DNA from: VXMF01 sp965206775
GTDB taxonomy: Bacteria; Acidobacteriota; Terriglobia; Bryobacterales; UBA6623
Direction of reading: 5' to 3'
DNA length: 64,000 nt
Assembly: GCA_965206775.1 (NCBI GenBank)
Contig: CBDBKU010000001.1
Location: forward strand, 372,001 to 436,000
Of the stretch, positions 52,851 to 62,206 are shown piece by piece. Each line of letters starts with the position of its first letter. The first letter of the stretch is position 1. A program made the translations under genes and the position numbers. The notes beneath the pieces were generated by a model. It saw only the letters and a program-made list of their open reading frames with translations. It was not told where the DNA came from and searched no databases.

Positions 52851-53279
52851 ATGGTTCGCGTGCCTGCCATTCCCTCGCTGGCCGGTGAAGAGCTCGCTGA
52901 ACTTCACCGGACCTACATGACCGCTCCGTTCAACCGCCTCCTTGGGATCGAGTTCGGAGAGTATCACGACGACGGCGGCGTGACGCTGCGACTGCCGCTG
53001 GCGGAGCGTCACATGAACGGCGCCGGCGTTGTCCATGGGGGTGCCATCCTCACTCTGGTGGACGCCGCTGTGAGCTTCGGCATCGCGCGGGCCACCGGCG
53101 CACGCTGTACCACCGTCGAGGCCAAGATCAACTACCTCAAGCCTGCGACGGCCGGAATCCTGACGGCCCGTTCGCACGTGCTGCGCGCTGGCAGGAAACT
53201 GGTGGTCGCCCGCGGAGAGGTCTACTGCGACGGAAGGCGCGTCGCCGAGGTGCTCACTACGTTCGCCGTGTTGGACTAG
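52851..53279 (+). CDS. PaaI-like hotdog thioesterase (second of tandem pair)
   Basis: This 142-aa protein repeats the motifs of the gene before it: 'HMNGAGVVHGGAILTLVDAAVSFG', 'TTVEAKINYLKPATAGILTARSHVLRAGRKLVVARGEVYCDG' and the ending 'AEVLTTFAVLD' (compare 'AEVLSTFAVLE'). It has about 20 extra N-terminal residues ('AIPSLAGEELAELHRTYMTAPFNRLLG'). The ATG at 52851 is preferred over an open frame reaching back into the first gene. Hetero-oligomer formation with the first copy is possible. Substrate is not known beyond an acyl- or aryl-CoA thioester. Confidence 0.88.
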   Translation: MVRVPAIPSLAGEELAELHRTYMTAPFNRLLGIEFGEYHDDGGVTLRLPLAERHMNGAGVVHGGAILTLVDAAVSFGIARATGARCTTVEAKINYLKPATAGILTARSHVLRAGRKLVVARGEVYCDGRRVAEVLTTFAVLD

Positions 53280-53314
53280 CGCCCCTCGCAGGGCTCCAAT
53301 ACAAGGGCTCGCCA

Positions 53315-53320
53315 TATAAT
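53315..53320 (+). promoter_or_regulatory. Candidate -10 element (TATAAT) at the start of the DUF1553 gene
   Basis: A perfect TATAAT overlaps the first possible ATG (53319). If it is a promoter, transcription starts near 53327 and the message is nearly leaderless with the ATG at 53331 as the start. Confidence 0.35.
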
Positions 53321-53330
53321 GTGGAGCGTA

Positions 53331-55853
53331 ATGGGCACTTGCACCCCCTCCGCTCTGGCTGGCCTGGTCCTGCTGTCGACGGCCGCGGCGACGGCCGCCG
53401 TCGATTACGCGCGCGACATCGAGCCCATCCTGCACCAGCGCTGCTACCTCTGCCACGGGGAGCAGCAGCAGATGGCCGGCCTGCGCCTAGACAGCCGCGA
53501 AGCTGCCCTCAAGGGTGGCAGCACTGGAGCCGTGATCATACCGGGAGACCCGAGTGCCAGCAAGCTGATCGATCGCATCACGAGCGGCAAGGAAGGCTTC
53601 CGCATGCCGCCAGTCGGCGAAGCCCTCGGTGTGTTGGAGATTTCGACGCTGACGGACTGGATTGAGGCCGGCGCCGCGTGGCCGGATTCCCACGCGGGGG
53701 CAGAAGCCCGAGCCACTGGCCGCGAGGCCGCCGCCGAATTCCACTGGGCGTTCCAGCCGGTCCGACGACCGGACCCGCCTCCGGTGCGGCAGTCCGACTG
53801 GGTCCGGAATCCGATCGACCGGTTCGTGCTCGCCAAGCTGGAGTCGGAGGGCCTTCAGGCCTCCCCGGAAGCGCCTTCCCACACGCTGCTGCGGCGGATC
53901 CACTTCGATCTGACTGGATTGCCGCCATCGCCCGCGCAGGCTGGTCGCTTCTCGTCCGGCGACACTGCGTCGGCGTACGAGTCGGTCGTCGACGAGTTGC
54001 TCAAGTCGCCTCATTTCGGCGAGCGCTGGGCCATCCCCTGGCTTGACCTGGCGCGCTACGCGGACAGCGCAGGCTACGAACGCGATCCGCTGCGCCCACA
54101 CGCCTGGCGCTGGCGGCACTGGGTGATCGATGCGATCAACCGCGACATGCCGTTCGACCGCTTCACGGTCGAGCAAATCGCGGGCGACCTGCTCCCCGGG
54201 GCGACCGTCGAGCAGCGTGTGGCGACAGGCTTCTTGCGCAACGGCATCAAGAACCGGGAAGCCGGGACGAAGAATGACCAGAAGCGCTTCGAGGAAACCG
54301 TTGACCGGCTCAACACCGTCGCGAACACCTGGCTCGGCCTGACGGTCGGGTGCGCGCAATGCCATGACCACAAGTACGACCCCCTTTCGCAGAAGGAGTT
54401 CTACGCGATGTTCGCGTTCTTCCACAACGCGGTCGAGCGGGATGTCGAGGCCCCGCTACCCGGGGAGCTTGGACCGTACTTGCGAACGGTTCAGGCATAC
54501 CGTGCAGGGCTGGCGAGGATTCGCCGGGAGCACGGCATACCCGCGCTGCAGGCCGAGTGGCTCGAGCGGATGCTCGCAGCGATGGACAGCCCGGGGGTGC
54601 GCACGGACTGGGACCATTCCGTGACGGAGTGGCGCGCGGCGAACGACAGGGCCGACTGGCTGCTGAGGGCCCCTGCCGATGCCCTGACTGATCTGGAGCG
54701 CGAGAAGCTCGCCAAATGGTTCCTGGGCCGCAACGGGCCGGATATCGCCAAGGACGAGGCCGTCAGCGGGCGCCTCAAGAATGCACGCGAGGCGGTCGCC
54801 GATCTGGAAGAGAAGCTGTATTCGGTTGCGCATGCCTACACGATGGTCGAGCGCGGCGAGCCGATTCCCGCTCGACTCGCCCTGCGAGGGGACTACCGCG
54901 CCCTGGGAAGCGAGGTGGCGCCGGGCGTGCCCGCCGCGCTGCCGCCGATGCCTGCCAAGGTCAGGCCGGCCCGGCTGCTGCTTGCCGAATGGATCGCATC
55001 GGAGGACAACCCCCTGACGGCCCGCGTCGAGGTCAATCGCATCTGGCAGGAGCTATTCGGCAGGGGCCTGGTCGAGACCGCCGAGAACTTCGGCACGCAG
55101 GGTGAGCCTCCGTCCCATCCGGAACTGCTGGACTGGCTTGCAAGCGAACTGGTCCGCCGGGGCTGGAGCCGCAAGGCCATGGTGCGCCTGATCGTGACGT
55201 CGGCGACCTACCGGCAAGCCTCGCAAGAGCGCGAGGACGCGAGCGATCGGGACCCGGGCAATGCATGGATATCTCGACAGAACCGCGTGCGGCTGCCCGC
55301 CGAGCTGATTCGCGACAACGCCCTGGCCGCCAGCGGCCTCCTGAACCCGGCAGTCGGGGGCAAGAGCGTGTTCCCGCCGCAGCCCGGCGGCGTGTCCGAG
55401 CTGAGCTACTCCAAGAAGGACTGGAACGAGGACACCGGGCCGGACCGGTATCGGCGCGGCCTGTACGTCTTCATCAGGAGAACCTCCCCCTACCCGATGC
55501 TGGTCAATTTCGATGCGCCCGACACCCTGACGAGCGTCTCTCGCCGCGAGCGGTCGAACACGCCCCTGCAGGCGCTCAACCTCCTCAACGACCCGGTATT
55601 CCAGGAGGCGGCCGACGCGCTCGCCTACCGCGTGCTTCGGGAAGGGGAGGACGGATTCGAGGAGCGCTTCGAGCGCCTTTCCCGGTGGTGCCTAGCCCGG
55701 CCGCCGTCCGTTGCCGAGACGGGCCGTGCCAAGCGCTTCCAATCGGCGCAGCTCGAGCGCTACGAGGCGCGGGGCGGCGACGCCGAGCGCGCCGCATGGC
55801 GCGAGCTGAGCCGGGCCATGCTCAGCCTGGACGAATTCATCACGCGCGAATAG
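53331..55853 (+). CDS. Cytochrome-c-like DUF1549/DUF1553 (PSD1-type) exported protein
   Basis: This protein of about 840 aa has a Sec signal ('ALAGLVLLSTAAATAAV') and an N-terminal cytochrome-c-like domain with 'CYLCHGEQQQMAGLRLDSREAALKGG' (haem motif CxxCH). The DUF1549 domain follows ('NPIDRFVLAKLESEGL...LLRRIHFDLTGLPPSP'), then a second CxxCH in 'VGCAQCHDHKYDPLSQKEFYAMFAFF'. The DUF1553 domain runs to the end ('NPLTARVEVNRIWQELFGRGLVETAENFG', 'TSATYRQAS', 'NTPLQALNLLNDPVF'). These proteins are common in Planctomycetes and Acidobacteria and usually pair with DUF1501 proteins; here that gene is 8 kb away. Start: ATG 53331, or ATG 53319 four residues earlier. Confidence 0.9.
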   Translation: MGTCTPSALAGLVLLSTAAATAAVDYARDIEPILHQRCYLCHGEQQQMAGLRLDSREAALKGGSTGAVIIPGDPSASKLIDRITSGKEGFRMPPVGEALGVLEISTLTDWIEAGAAWPDSHAGAEARATGREAAAEFHWAFQPVRRPDPPPVRQSDWVRNPIDRFVLAKLESEGLQASPEAPSHTLLRRIHFDLTGLPPSPAQAGRFSSGDTASAYESVVDELLKSPHFGERWAIPWLDLARYADSAGYERDPLRPHAWRWRHWVIDAINRDMPFDRFTVEQIAGDLLPGATVEQRVATGFLRNGIKNREAGTKNDQKRFEETVDRLNTVANTWLGLTVGCAQCHDHKYDPLSQKEFYAMFAFFHNAVERDVEAPLPGELGPYLRTVQAYRAGLARIRREHGIPALQAEWLERMLAAMDSPGVRTDWDHSVTEWRAANDRADWLLRAPADALTDLEREKLAKWFLGRNGPDIAKDEAVSGRLKNAREAVADLEEKLYSVAHAYTMVERGEPIPARLALRGDYRALGSEVAPGVPAALPPMPAKVRPARLLLAEWIASEDNPLTARVEVNRIWQELFGRGLVETAENFGTQGEPPSHPELLDWLASELVRRGWSRKAMVRLIVTSATYRQASQEREDASDRDPGNAWISRQNRVRLPAELIRDNALAASGLLNPAVGGKSVFPPQPGGVSELSYSKKDWNEDTGPDRYRRGLYVFIRRTSPYPMLVNFDAPDTLTSVSRRERSNTPLQALNLLNDPVFQEAADALAYRVLREGEDGFEERFERLSRWCLARPPSVAETGRAKRFQSAQLERYEARGGDAERAAWRELSRAMLSLDEFITRE

Positions 55854-55865
55854 GCGACGGCTACG

Positions 55866-57740
55866 ATGAACGTAGCCATGCGCAGCGCCAGCCTGCTAGT
55901 AAGTCTCATGCTCTTCTCTTGCTCTCCGGATCCATCGGGGTCCGACGACCCCTCCGTCGATCTTCACTCGTACGCCAACGCCTCGGAATGCAGAATGGCC
56001 CACGTCGACCTGGATCTCGAAGTGGACTTCGAGGCCCGCCAGTTGCGCGGCACCTGCACGCTCGACATCGAAGGCAGCGAGGGCGACTTGGTTCTTGACA
56101 CGCGGGACCTTGCCATTGACCGGGTCGAGGTCTCCGACGATGGCGAGTCCTTCCGCGAAACTGCGATCGAACTCGGCGAATCCGACCCGGTTCTAGGCGC
56201 GCCTCTGCGTATCGAGAGGGGAGGAGCGCCGAAGGTGCGAGTCACCTACTCCACCCACGAGCGCGCGAGCGGCCTGCAATGGCTCGAGCCAGCCCAGACG
56301 GCCGGACGCGAGCACCCGTTCCTGTACTCGCAGTCGCAGGCCATCCACGCGCGCAGCTGGATTCCTCTCCAGGACACGCCCGGAGTCCGGGTGACCTACA
56401 CCGCGAGGGTTCGCACGCCCCCCGACCTGCTGGCGGTGATGAGCGCCGAGTCCCTGTCCGGGGAAGGTCTTGGCGGGGACTACCGGTTCCGCATGCCGCT
56501 AGCAATCCCGTCCTATCTCATTGCCATCGGGGTCGGGGACCTGGCCTTCGAAGCGACCGGGGAGAGGACCGGCGTGTACGCGGAGCCGGAGGTCGTGCAG
56601 GCTGCCGCGCGCGAGTTCGAGGACACCGAGGCGATGATGCGATCGGCCGAGGCCCTGTACGGGCCGTACCGCTGGGGACGCTACGACATCCTCGTGCTGC
56701 CCCCGGCTTTCCCCTACGGGGGCATGGAGAACCCGCGCCTGACGTTCGCCTCGCCGACCGTTATCGCGGGCGACAAGAGCTTGGTGAGCTTGGTCGCCCA
56801 CGAGCTGGCGCACTCCTGGTCGGGCAACCTGGCCACCAACGCGACGTGGCGCGACTTCTGGCTCAACGAGGGTTTCACGGTCTATTTCGAAGACCGCATC
56901 CAGGAGGCGGTATACGGCCCGGAGCGCTCTGCGATGGATTCCTCGCTCGAGATCGAGGAGCTCAAGGAGCAGATGGCCGGCATGGAGGAGCGAGACCAGA
57001 TCCTGCACGCGGACCTGGAGGGCCGCAATCCCGAGGAGGGCGTAACGGCTGTGCCGTACGTCAAGGGCGCGATGTTCTTGCGAACGCTGGAGAAGGCCGT
57101 GGGACGGGACGCCTTCGATCCGTTCCTGCGGGCCTATTTCGAGGAGTTCGCTTTCCGCAGCGTCACGACGGCCCAGTTCGCCGAGTATCTCGATTCCCGG
57201 TTGCTGTCCGAGCACCGTCAAGCCACGGCCTCGATCCCGGTGCGGGAATGGCTGGAGGATCCCGGTCTGCCCGATAATCGCCACGAGCCCGTCTCCGCAG
57301 CCCTGGATGTCGCGGGCGAGGGCGCCCGCAGGTGGGTCGACGGCAGCGTACCCGCCAGCGGACTGGACACAGCCGGGTGGACGACGCAGCACTGGCTCCG
57401 CTTCCTGCGATCCTTGCCCGAGCCCCTGGGCGCTGAGCGGATGGCCGGCCTGGACAGCGCCTTCGGCTTTACCGAGGCAGGGAATGCGGAGATCCTCTGC
57501 GACTGGCTGGTTCTTGCGGCGAGGAACGGCTACGATCCGGCGGATCGCGCCTTGGACGGTTTCCTGACTTCCGTCGGGAGGATGAAGTTCCTGCGGCCAA
57601 TCTATCGCGAGCTGGTGAAGACAGAGGCGGGTCGCGCCCGAGCCACGGAAATCTATTCGCGAGCGCGCCAGGGATACCACCCGGTGGCCATTGAAATGGT
57701 TGACCGGATCTTCAGCGCCGACCAGTCGGCGGCTGACTAG
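55866..57740 (+). CDS. M1 family aminopeptidase, lipoprotein (LTA4 hydrolase-like)
   Basis: This 624-aa zinc metallopeptidase has a lipoprotein signal ('LLVSLMLFSC', Cys19). The exopeptidase motif 'GGMEN' is at 285-289, and the zinc site is 'HELAHSWSGN' (His312, Glu313, His316) with the third ligand Glu335 in 'FWLNEGFTVYFE'. The segment 'PTVIAGDKSLVSLVAHELAHSW' and the C-terminal armadillo-like domain (about 470-615) match leukotriene-A4-hydrolase/cold-active aminopeptidase members of M1. It should trim N-terminal residues from peptides at the outer membrane or in the periplasm. It starts 12 bases after the DUF1553 gene, and co-transcription is likely. Confidence 0.93.
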   Translation: MNVAMRSASLLVSLMLFSCSPDPSGSDDPSVDLHSYANASECRMAHVDLDLEVDFEARQLRGTCTLDIEGSEGDLVLDTRDLAIDRVEVSDDGESFRETAIELGESDPVLGAPLRIERGGAPKVRVTYSTHERASGLQWLEPAQTAGREHPFLYSQSQAIHARSWIPLQDTPGVRVTYTARVRTPPDLLAVMSAESLSGEGLGGDYRFRMPLAIPSYLIAIGVGDLAFEATGERTGVYAEPEVVQAAAREFEDTEAMMRSAEALYGPYRWGRYDILVLPPAFPYGGMENPRLTFASPTVIAGDKSLVSLVAHELAHSWSGNLATNATWRDFWLNEGFTVYFEDRIQEAVYGPERSAMDSSLEIEELKEQMAGMEERDQILHADLEGRNPEEGVTAVPYVKGAMFLRTLEKAVGRDAFDPFLRAYFEEFAFRSVTTAQFAEYLDSRLLSEHRQATASIPVREWLEDPGLPDNRHEPVSAALDVAGEGARRWVDGSVPASGLDTAGWTTQHWLRFLRSLPEPLGAERMAGLDSAFGFTEAGNAEILCDWLVLAARNGYDPADRALDGFLTSVGRMKFLRPIYRELVKTEAGRARATEIYSRARQGYHPVAIEMVDRIFSADQSAAD

Positions 57741-57759
57741 GGCATGCCGGTGCGGGCTG

Positions 57760-59268
57760 TCAGCACTTGACGTTGATCGTGTCGGCCTGCCGCCCCGCCT
57801 CGTCCACCGCACGGATCATGTAATACAGTCCCCCGCTGTGGCCGCCGGGCGCCGACCCGTCCTCGAAGGAGAACGGCTTGAGCGAGGTCTGCGGGCTGAA
57901 CGGCACGATGCCGATGCGCTCGTGGCGGCGGTACACCTCGTAGCGGACGATTGGATCGCCCGCCGCGTACGCGGAATGCCACTCGAGCCGGACGCTGCTG
58001 TCGGACTTGCGCTGCGCGCTGAATCCCTGCGCCGGCTGGAATCCTGCGGAGGGCTGCTGGAAGAAGTTCGTGCGCGTGCCATGCAGGTCGGCCACAGTGC
58101 GCTCGATGTCCTTCTTTTCCTGGTGTGTCAGCGGCTTGGCGACCTGCGCCGCCGCCAGGTTGGCCACCAGCTGGTCGCGCTGCGGGTCGTCGTCCTTGTC
58201 GATGAGGCCGATGCCAGTGATGATCGTCGACATGCCGGCGGGGTTGAGCGAGTAGCGGATGAAGTCCTCGTAGGGGAGCTTGTCGGGCTGGCCGACTGAG
58301 GGGACGCTCTGCCCGGGACGGTGCGCGTACTCCTGCTTCAGGCCGTACATCACGCCGTCGGCGAAGACCTTCATTCCGATGACGCCCATGCCCTTGGCGT
58401 GGGCCACGGGGATGGAATTGGTCTGGTGGCAGAAGTAGTTGGGATCGTTCGGGTTGACTGCCACCAGCAGCGTGTCGAGAATGTTCCGGGTGTCGCGCTG
58501 GATCGCGTACATGTGGACGGCCGGGTTCTCGTGCCCGGTGATGCCGATATGGCGGATCCACTTCCGATGCTTGGGATTCAGCCCGGTCAGGTTGGTGCCG
58601 TCGCGGTAGTCGAGCAGGCAGGCGATCGCGCCTACCCTCGGCAGGGACTTGTCGGCGGGATTGTCGAGGCCCTCGTAGGCCGCGTCGACCTCCTCCTTGC
58701 TGCCGATGTGATGCACCTGCATCAGGTCGAGGTACGCTCCTTCGGGGATATGGCCCTTGCCGTCGCCGAAGAACTGGGTGAGGGACCGCTCGATGTCCTC
58801 GAGGACCAGCTTCCCGCCGCCCGACGAGCGTCCCTCGGGCTCCGCGCCGTCACGCACGATGGCGTGCCGCAAGGCCGTCTTGGTCGCGACGAACAGCCTC
58901 CCGCGCAGCCCGTGGTCGTAACCGGGCAGGCCCGGCTTGAGATTCAGGATCTCGAACGCCTTGCCCATCTTCTCCTGGCTGAGGAAGTAGTTGTTGGCGG
59001 TCTCGATGTATGTCATGCCGGCCCGGACGGCCTTGACGACGATCTGGACAGCCTCGTCGCCCGGCAGGTCCCACTGGATCTTGTTGCCGCCGGCCAGGCC
59101 GAACGTGGTCACCTCGCGCCCCGTGCGCCCTAGCAGGCGCGTTGCTAGCGGCTTCTCCGCCGGATGGGACCAAGCTGCGAACTTGCCGCTGAACGGCAGG
59201 AACGTGGTTGCCATCGCCGCGCCTGCCGCCCAGCGGACCGCGTCGCGCCTCGAGAACTCTTTTGCCAT
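57760..59268 (-). CDS. Exported aldo/keto reductase with C-terminal FN3-like domain
   Basis: This 502-aa protein has a Tat signal ('SRRDAVRWAAGAAMATTFLPFSG'). The aldo/keto reductase barrel (about 42-380) begins 'RLLGRTGREVTTFGLAGG', with the catalytic Tyr/Asn region 'TYIETANNYFLSQEKMGKAF', 'LFVATKTA', 'YLDLMQVHHI', 'IRHIGITGHENPA' and 'GVIGMKVFADG'. A late 'NPAGMSTIITGIGLIDKDDDPQRDQLVANLAAA' helix is also typical. The last ~100 residues form a fibronectin-III-like beta domain ('VRLEWHSAYAAGDPIVRYEVYRR'). A GGAGG site precedes the ATG. Extra-cytoplasmic reductases with this layout are known in Acidobacteria and Planctomycetes; the substrate is unknown. Confidence 0.88.
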   Translation of the reverse strand: MAKEFSRRDAVRWAAGAAMATTFLPFSGKFAAWSHPAEKPLATRLLGRTGREVTTFGLAGGNKIQWDLPGDEAVQIVVKAVRAGMTYIETANNYFLSQEKMGKAFEILNLKPGLPGYDHGLRGRLFVATKTALRHAIVRDGAEPEGRSSGGGKLVLEDIERSLTQFFGDGKGHIPEGAYLDLMQVHHIGSKEEVDAAYEGLDNPADKSLPRVGAIACLLDYRDGTNLTGLNPKHRKWIRHIGITGHENPAVHMYAIQRDTRNILDTLLVAVNPNDPNYFCHQTNSIPVAHAKGMGVIGMKVFADGVMYGLKQEYAHRPGQSVPSVGQPDKLPYEDFIRYSLNPAGMSTIITGIGLIDKDDDPQRDQLVANLAAAQVAKPLTHQEKKDIERTVADLHGTRTNFFQQPSAGFQPAQGFSAQRKSDSSVRLEWHSAYAAGDPIVRYEVYRRHERIGIVPFSPQTSLKPFSFEDGSAPGGHSGGLYYMIRAVDEAGRQADTINVKC

Positions 59269-59393
59269 GGTGCTAACCTCCGGTGCCTGGCGGCTCGATC
59301 GCCGGCAAACCTACTGAACTGTAACATGGTCAAGGCGCATGGCCGGGCGATTGGCAACTGGCGAACAGTCCGGACGCGCCCCCGGGGAATCCC

Positions 59394-59399
59394 TAGAAT
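59394..59399 (+). promoter_or_regulatory. Candidate -10 element (TAGAAT) before the CysM gene
   Basis: TAGAAT lies about 73 bases before the proposed start codon, within the divergent gap between the reductase and cysM genes. No clear -35 box is seen. Confidence 0.25.
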
Positions 59400-59472
59400 G
59401 GGAGTTGGGTCCCGGTGCCCGGAACCCTCGGTTTCGGCCGCGGCGCGGCTGAGGCGCCCGCTTGGATCTGTC

Positions 59473-60408
59473 ATGCCTGCGACCGATGTAGCGAGCCCGG
59501 TTCCTACGGACCGAACACGGGTAATCGACCTGATCGGCAACACGCCGCTCATTCGGCTGGGGCGTATCGCGGGCAGCAACGATCGCGTCAGGGTCTACGG
59601 GAAGGCAGAGTACTTGAATCCCGGCGGATCCGTCAAGGACCGGCCGGCCGCCAGCATGATCAAAGCGGGGGTGCTGGAAGGGCGGTTCGAGCCCGGCCAG
59701 ACCATCATCGACGCGACCAGCGGCAATACCGGGATCGCCTACGCGATGCTCGGGGCCGCGCACGGCTACCCGGTGAAGCTGTTCCTCCCGCGCAACGCGT
59801 CTCCCGAGCGCAAGCGGATTCTCAAGGCCTACGGCGCGGAACTCGTGCTGACGGATCCGGCCTTGCAGACCGACGGCGCGATCCAGGCCTGTCGCGCCGA
59901 GTACGAATCGAGTCCGGACAAGTACTTCTACCCCGACCAGTACGGCAACCCGGCCAACTGGCAGGCTCACTACAAGACCACCGGTCCGGAGATCTGGCGC
60001 CAGACCCGTGGCGAGATCACCCACTTCCTGACCGGCCTCGGCACGAGCGGCACCCTGATGGGCACGGGGCGGTACCTGCGGGAGCGGAATCCCGACGTGA
60101 AGATCGTGTCGATGCAGCCGTCCACGGGATTCCACGGGCTCGAGGGCCTGAAGCACATGGAAACGGCCATGCGGCCGGAAATCTATGACGAATCCCTCGC
60201 CGACGAGGATGTTGCCGTGGACACCGAGGACGCCTACGACATGGTGCGACGGCTGGCCCGCGAGGAAGGCCTGATGGTGGGTATCTCCTCCGGTGCCAAC
60301 GTCTACGCCGCGCTGCGGCTCGCTCGGACACTGAAGGAGGGCCTGATCGTGACCGTGCTCTGCGATGGTGCAGACAAGTACCTCAGCGAGCGGTTCTGGG
60401 ACGATTGA
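59473..60408 (+). CDS. cysM: PLP-dependent cysteine synthase (CysM-like)
   Basis: This 311-aa enzyme has the cysteine synthase pattern: 'IDLIGNTPLIRL' at the start, PLP Lys55 in 'LNPGGSVKDRPA', the phosphate-binding 'ATSGNTGIAYAM', 'GLGTSGTLMGTGRYLRE' and 'VGISSGANVYAA'. It resembles the CysM branch that uses a thiocarboxylated sulfur carrier protein in actinobacteria. Supporting this, a JAMM protease gene follows after seven bases, as in the cysM-cysO-mec group, though no ThiS/CysO-like gene is present. The frame is open upstream; ATG 59473 is chosen at the start of homology. Confidence 0.9.
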   Translation: MPATDVASPVPTDRTRVIDLIGNTPLIRLGRIAGSNDRVRVYGKAEYLNPGGSVKDRPAASMIKAGVLEGRFEPGQTIIDATSGNTGIAYAMLGAAHGYPVKLFLPRNASPERKRILKAYGAELVLTDPALQTDGAIQACRAEYESSPDKYFYPDQYGNPANWQAHYKTTGPEIWRQTRGEITHFLTGLGTSGTLMGTGRYLRERNPDVKIVSMQPSTGFHGLEGLKHMETAMRPEIYDESLADEDVAVDTEDAYDMVRRLAREEGLMVGISSGANVYAALRLARTLKEGLIVTVLCDGADKYLSERFWDD

Positions 60409-60415
60409 GGGTTCG

Positions 60416-60838
60416 ATGCTGCGGATTGCGAAGATTCCGTTCGCCGTGATGCGGGCGCACGCCGAGGCGGCCTACCCGAACGAGTGCGTGGGGGCGATGC
60501 TCGGCAAGGCCGGCCCGGACGTGAAGTCGGTCGGCCTGGCGATGCCCTTGGAGAACTCCGCCGAGGGGTCGCAGCGAGCGTTCTACGAACTGTCCGGCAA
60601 CAGCCTCCTCGCAGCCGACGCCGCGGCCCGGAAGATGGGCCTCGACGTGATCGGCATCTACCACTCGCATCCGGACGCGGACGCGTACTTCTCCGAGACC
60701 GACCTGAAGCACTCGTGCCCGTGGTACTCGTTCGTCGTGCTCTCGGTGAAGGGCGGCCGGTACGACCACGCGAACAGCTGGCTGCCCGATTTCGAGCAGA
60801 CCAAGGCCGATCGCGAGGAGCTGGAGACCGCTTCCTGA
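60416..60838 (+). CDS. JAMM/MPN+ metalloprotease (Mec-like)
   Basis: This 140-aa protein has the complete JAMM motif: Glu23 ('NECVGAMLG'), His83 and His85 in 'GIYHSHPDADAYFSETD', Ser93 and Asp96. Bacterial JAMM proteins of this size (Mec+ type) remove cysteine from the C-terminus of the sulfur carrier CysO after CysM has added it. The gene lies seven bases after cysM and probably shares its transcript. The carrier protein gene is not in the window. The sequence also fits M67-family peptidases in general; the CysM link is inference from context. Confidence 0.88.
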   Translation: MLRIAKIPFAVMRAHAEAAYPNECVGAMLGKAGPDVKSVGLAMPLENSAEGSQRAFYELSGNSLLAADAAARKMGLDVIGIYHSHPDADAYFSETDLKHSCPWYSFVVLSVKGGRYDHANSWLPDFEQTKADREELETAS

Positions 60839-60882
60839 GTCCCGTCCGGCCGCGAGGCCGGGGCGGCGACGCCAATTGACCG

Positions 60883-62160
60883 ATGAAGATCACACACCTC
60901 CGAGTTCGCGATATCCGCTTCCCGACGTCAAAGGAACTGGCGGGTTCCGACGCGATGAATCCCGACCCGGACTACTCCGCCGCGTACGTCGAGCTGGAGA
61001 CGGATTCGGGGGAATGCGGCCAGGGCCTGGCCTTCACGCTGGGGCGCGGGACCGAGATCGTAGTCGCGGCCGCCCGGGCCATGGAGCCGCTCGTTCTCGG
61101 CCGGCCGCTCGACGAGTTCACCTCCGACATGGGAGCGTTCTGGCGCCATGTCACCGGCGACTCCCAGCTGCGCTGGATCGGCCCCGACAAGGGAGCCGTC
61201 CATCTCGCGACCGCTGCAATCGTCAATGCGGTTTGGGATCTGTGGGCGAAGGCCGAGGGCAAGCCCGTCTGGCGCCTGGTCGCCGACATGTCGCCTGCGG
61301 AGATCGTCCGGCTGATCGACTTTCGGTACCTGACGAACGCGCTCGACCCTGGCGAGGCACTGGCCATCCTGGAGCGGCAGGCCGACGGCAAGTCGGCCCG
61401 GGCCGAGCGGATGGCGCGGGAGGGATACCCGGCCTACACGACTTCCGCCGGATGGCTCGGATACTCCGACGAGAAGATCCGGGCGCTGTGCCGCGAGGGC
61501 CTGGCACAGGGGTGGAACCGGTTCAAGATCAAGGTCGGCCGCGACAGGGCGGACGACAGGCGGCGGTGCGCCATCATCCGGGAGGAGATCGGCCCCGAGG
61601 GGGTGCTGATGACGGATGCCAACCAGGTCTGGGAGGTGGGCGAAGCGGTGGACTGGATGCGGGATCTCGCGCCGTACCGGCCGCTGTGGATCGAAGAGCC
61701 TACCAGCCCCGACGACATCCTGGGCCACAAGGCAATCCGAGACGCGCTCAAGCCGCACGGCATCGCGGTCGCGACGGGCGAGATGTGTCAGAACCGGATC
61801 CTCTTCAAGCAGTTCCTGCAAGCCGACGCCATCGATTACGTGCAGATCGACTCGACTCGGCTCGGCGGGGTGAACGAAGTCCTGGCGGTGCTGCTGCTCG
61901 CCGGAAAGTTCGGCAAGCCGGTATGCCCTCACGCCGGCGGAGTCGGCCTGTGCGAGTACGTGCAGCACCTGGCCCTGATCGATTACGTTTGCGTGTCCGG
62001 GAGCCTGGAAGACCGGGTGCTCGAGTACGTCGACCACCTGCACGAGCACTTCGTCGACCCTGTCGTAGTGCGCGACGGGCACTACATGCCGCCCGAAGCG
62101 CCGGGTTACAGCATCGAAATGAAACCGGAGTCGCTGGATATCGCCCAAGTGCGGGGTTGA
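60883..62160 (+). CDS. L-fuconate dehydratase (enolase superfamily)
   Basis: This 425-aa enolase-superfamily enzyme has the capping domain start 'ITHLRVRDIRFPTSKELAGSDAMNPDPDYSAAYVELETD', which is highly typical of fuconate dehydratase. The barrel has 'RFKIKVGRDRADDRRR' (Lys-x-Lys base), metal ligands in 'LMTDANQVWEVGEAV' (Asp), 'WIEEPTSPDD' (Glu) and 'ATGEMCQNR' (Glu), and a later His in 'CPHAGGVGLCEYVQHL'. The enzyme turns L-fuconate into 2-keto-3-deoxy-L-fuconate in oxidative fucose breakdown. No other fucose-pathway gene is adjacent. This fits the sulfatases upstream in a scenario of fucose-rich sulfated glycan use. Confidence 0.9.
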   Translation: MKITHLRVRDIRFPTSKELAGSDAMNPDPDYSAAYVELETDSGECGQGLAFTLGRGTEIVVAAARAMEPLVLGRPLDEFTSDMGAFWRHVTGDSQLRWIGPDKGAVHLATAAIVNAVWDLWAKAEGKPVWRLVADMSPAEIVRLIDFRYLTNALDPGEALAILERQADGKSARAERMAREGYPAYTTSAGWLGYSDEKIRALCREGLAQGWNRFKIKVGRDRADDRRRCAIIREEIGPEGVLMTDANQVWEVGEAVDWMRDLAPYRPLWIEEPTSPDDILGHKAIRDALKPHGIAVATGEMCQNRILFKQFLQADAIDYVQIDSTRLGGVNEVLAVLLLAGKFGKPVCPHAGGVGLCEYVQHLALIDYVCVSGSLEDRVLEYVDHLHEHFVDPVVVRDGHYMPPEAPGYSIEMKPESLDIAQVRG

Positions 62161-62206
62161 TCGGAGCAGCGTGCGCTAATCTGTACTCGAAGGGACTGTT
62201 TCCTTG

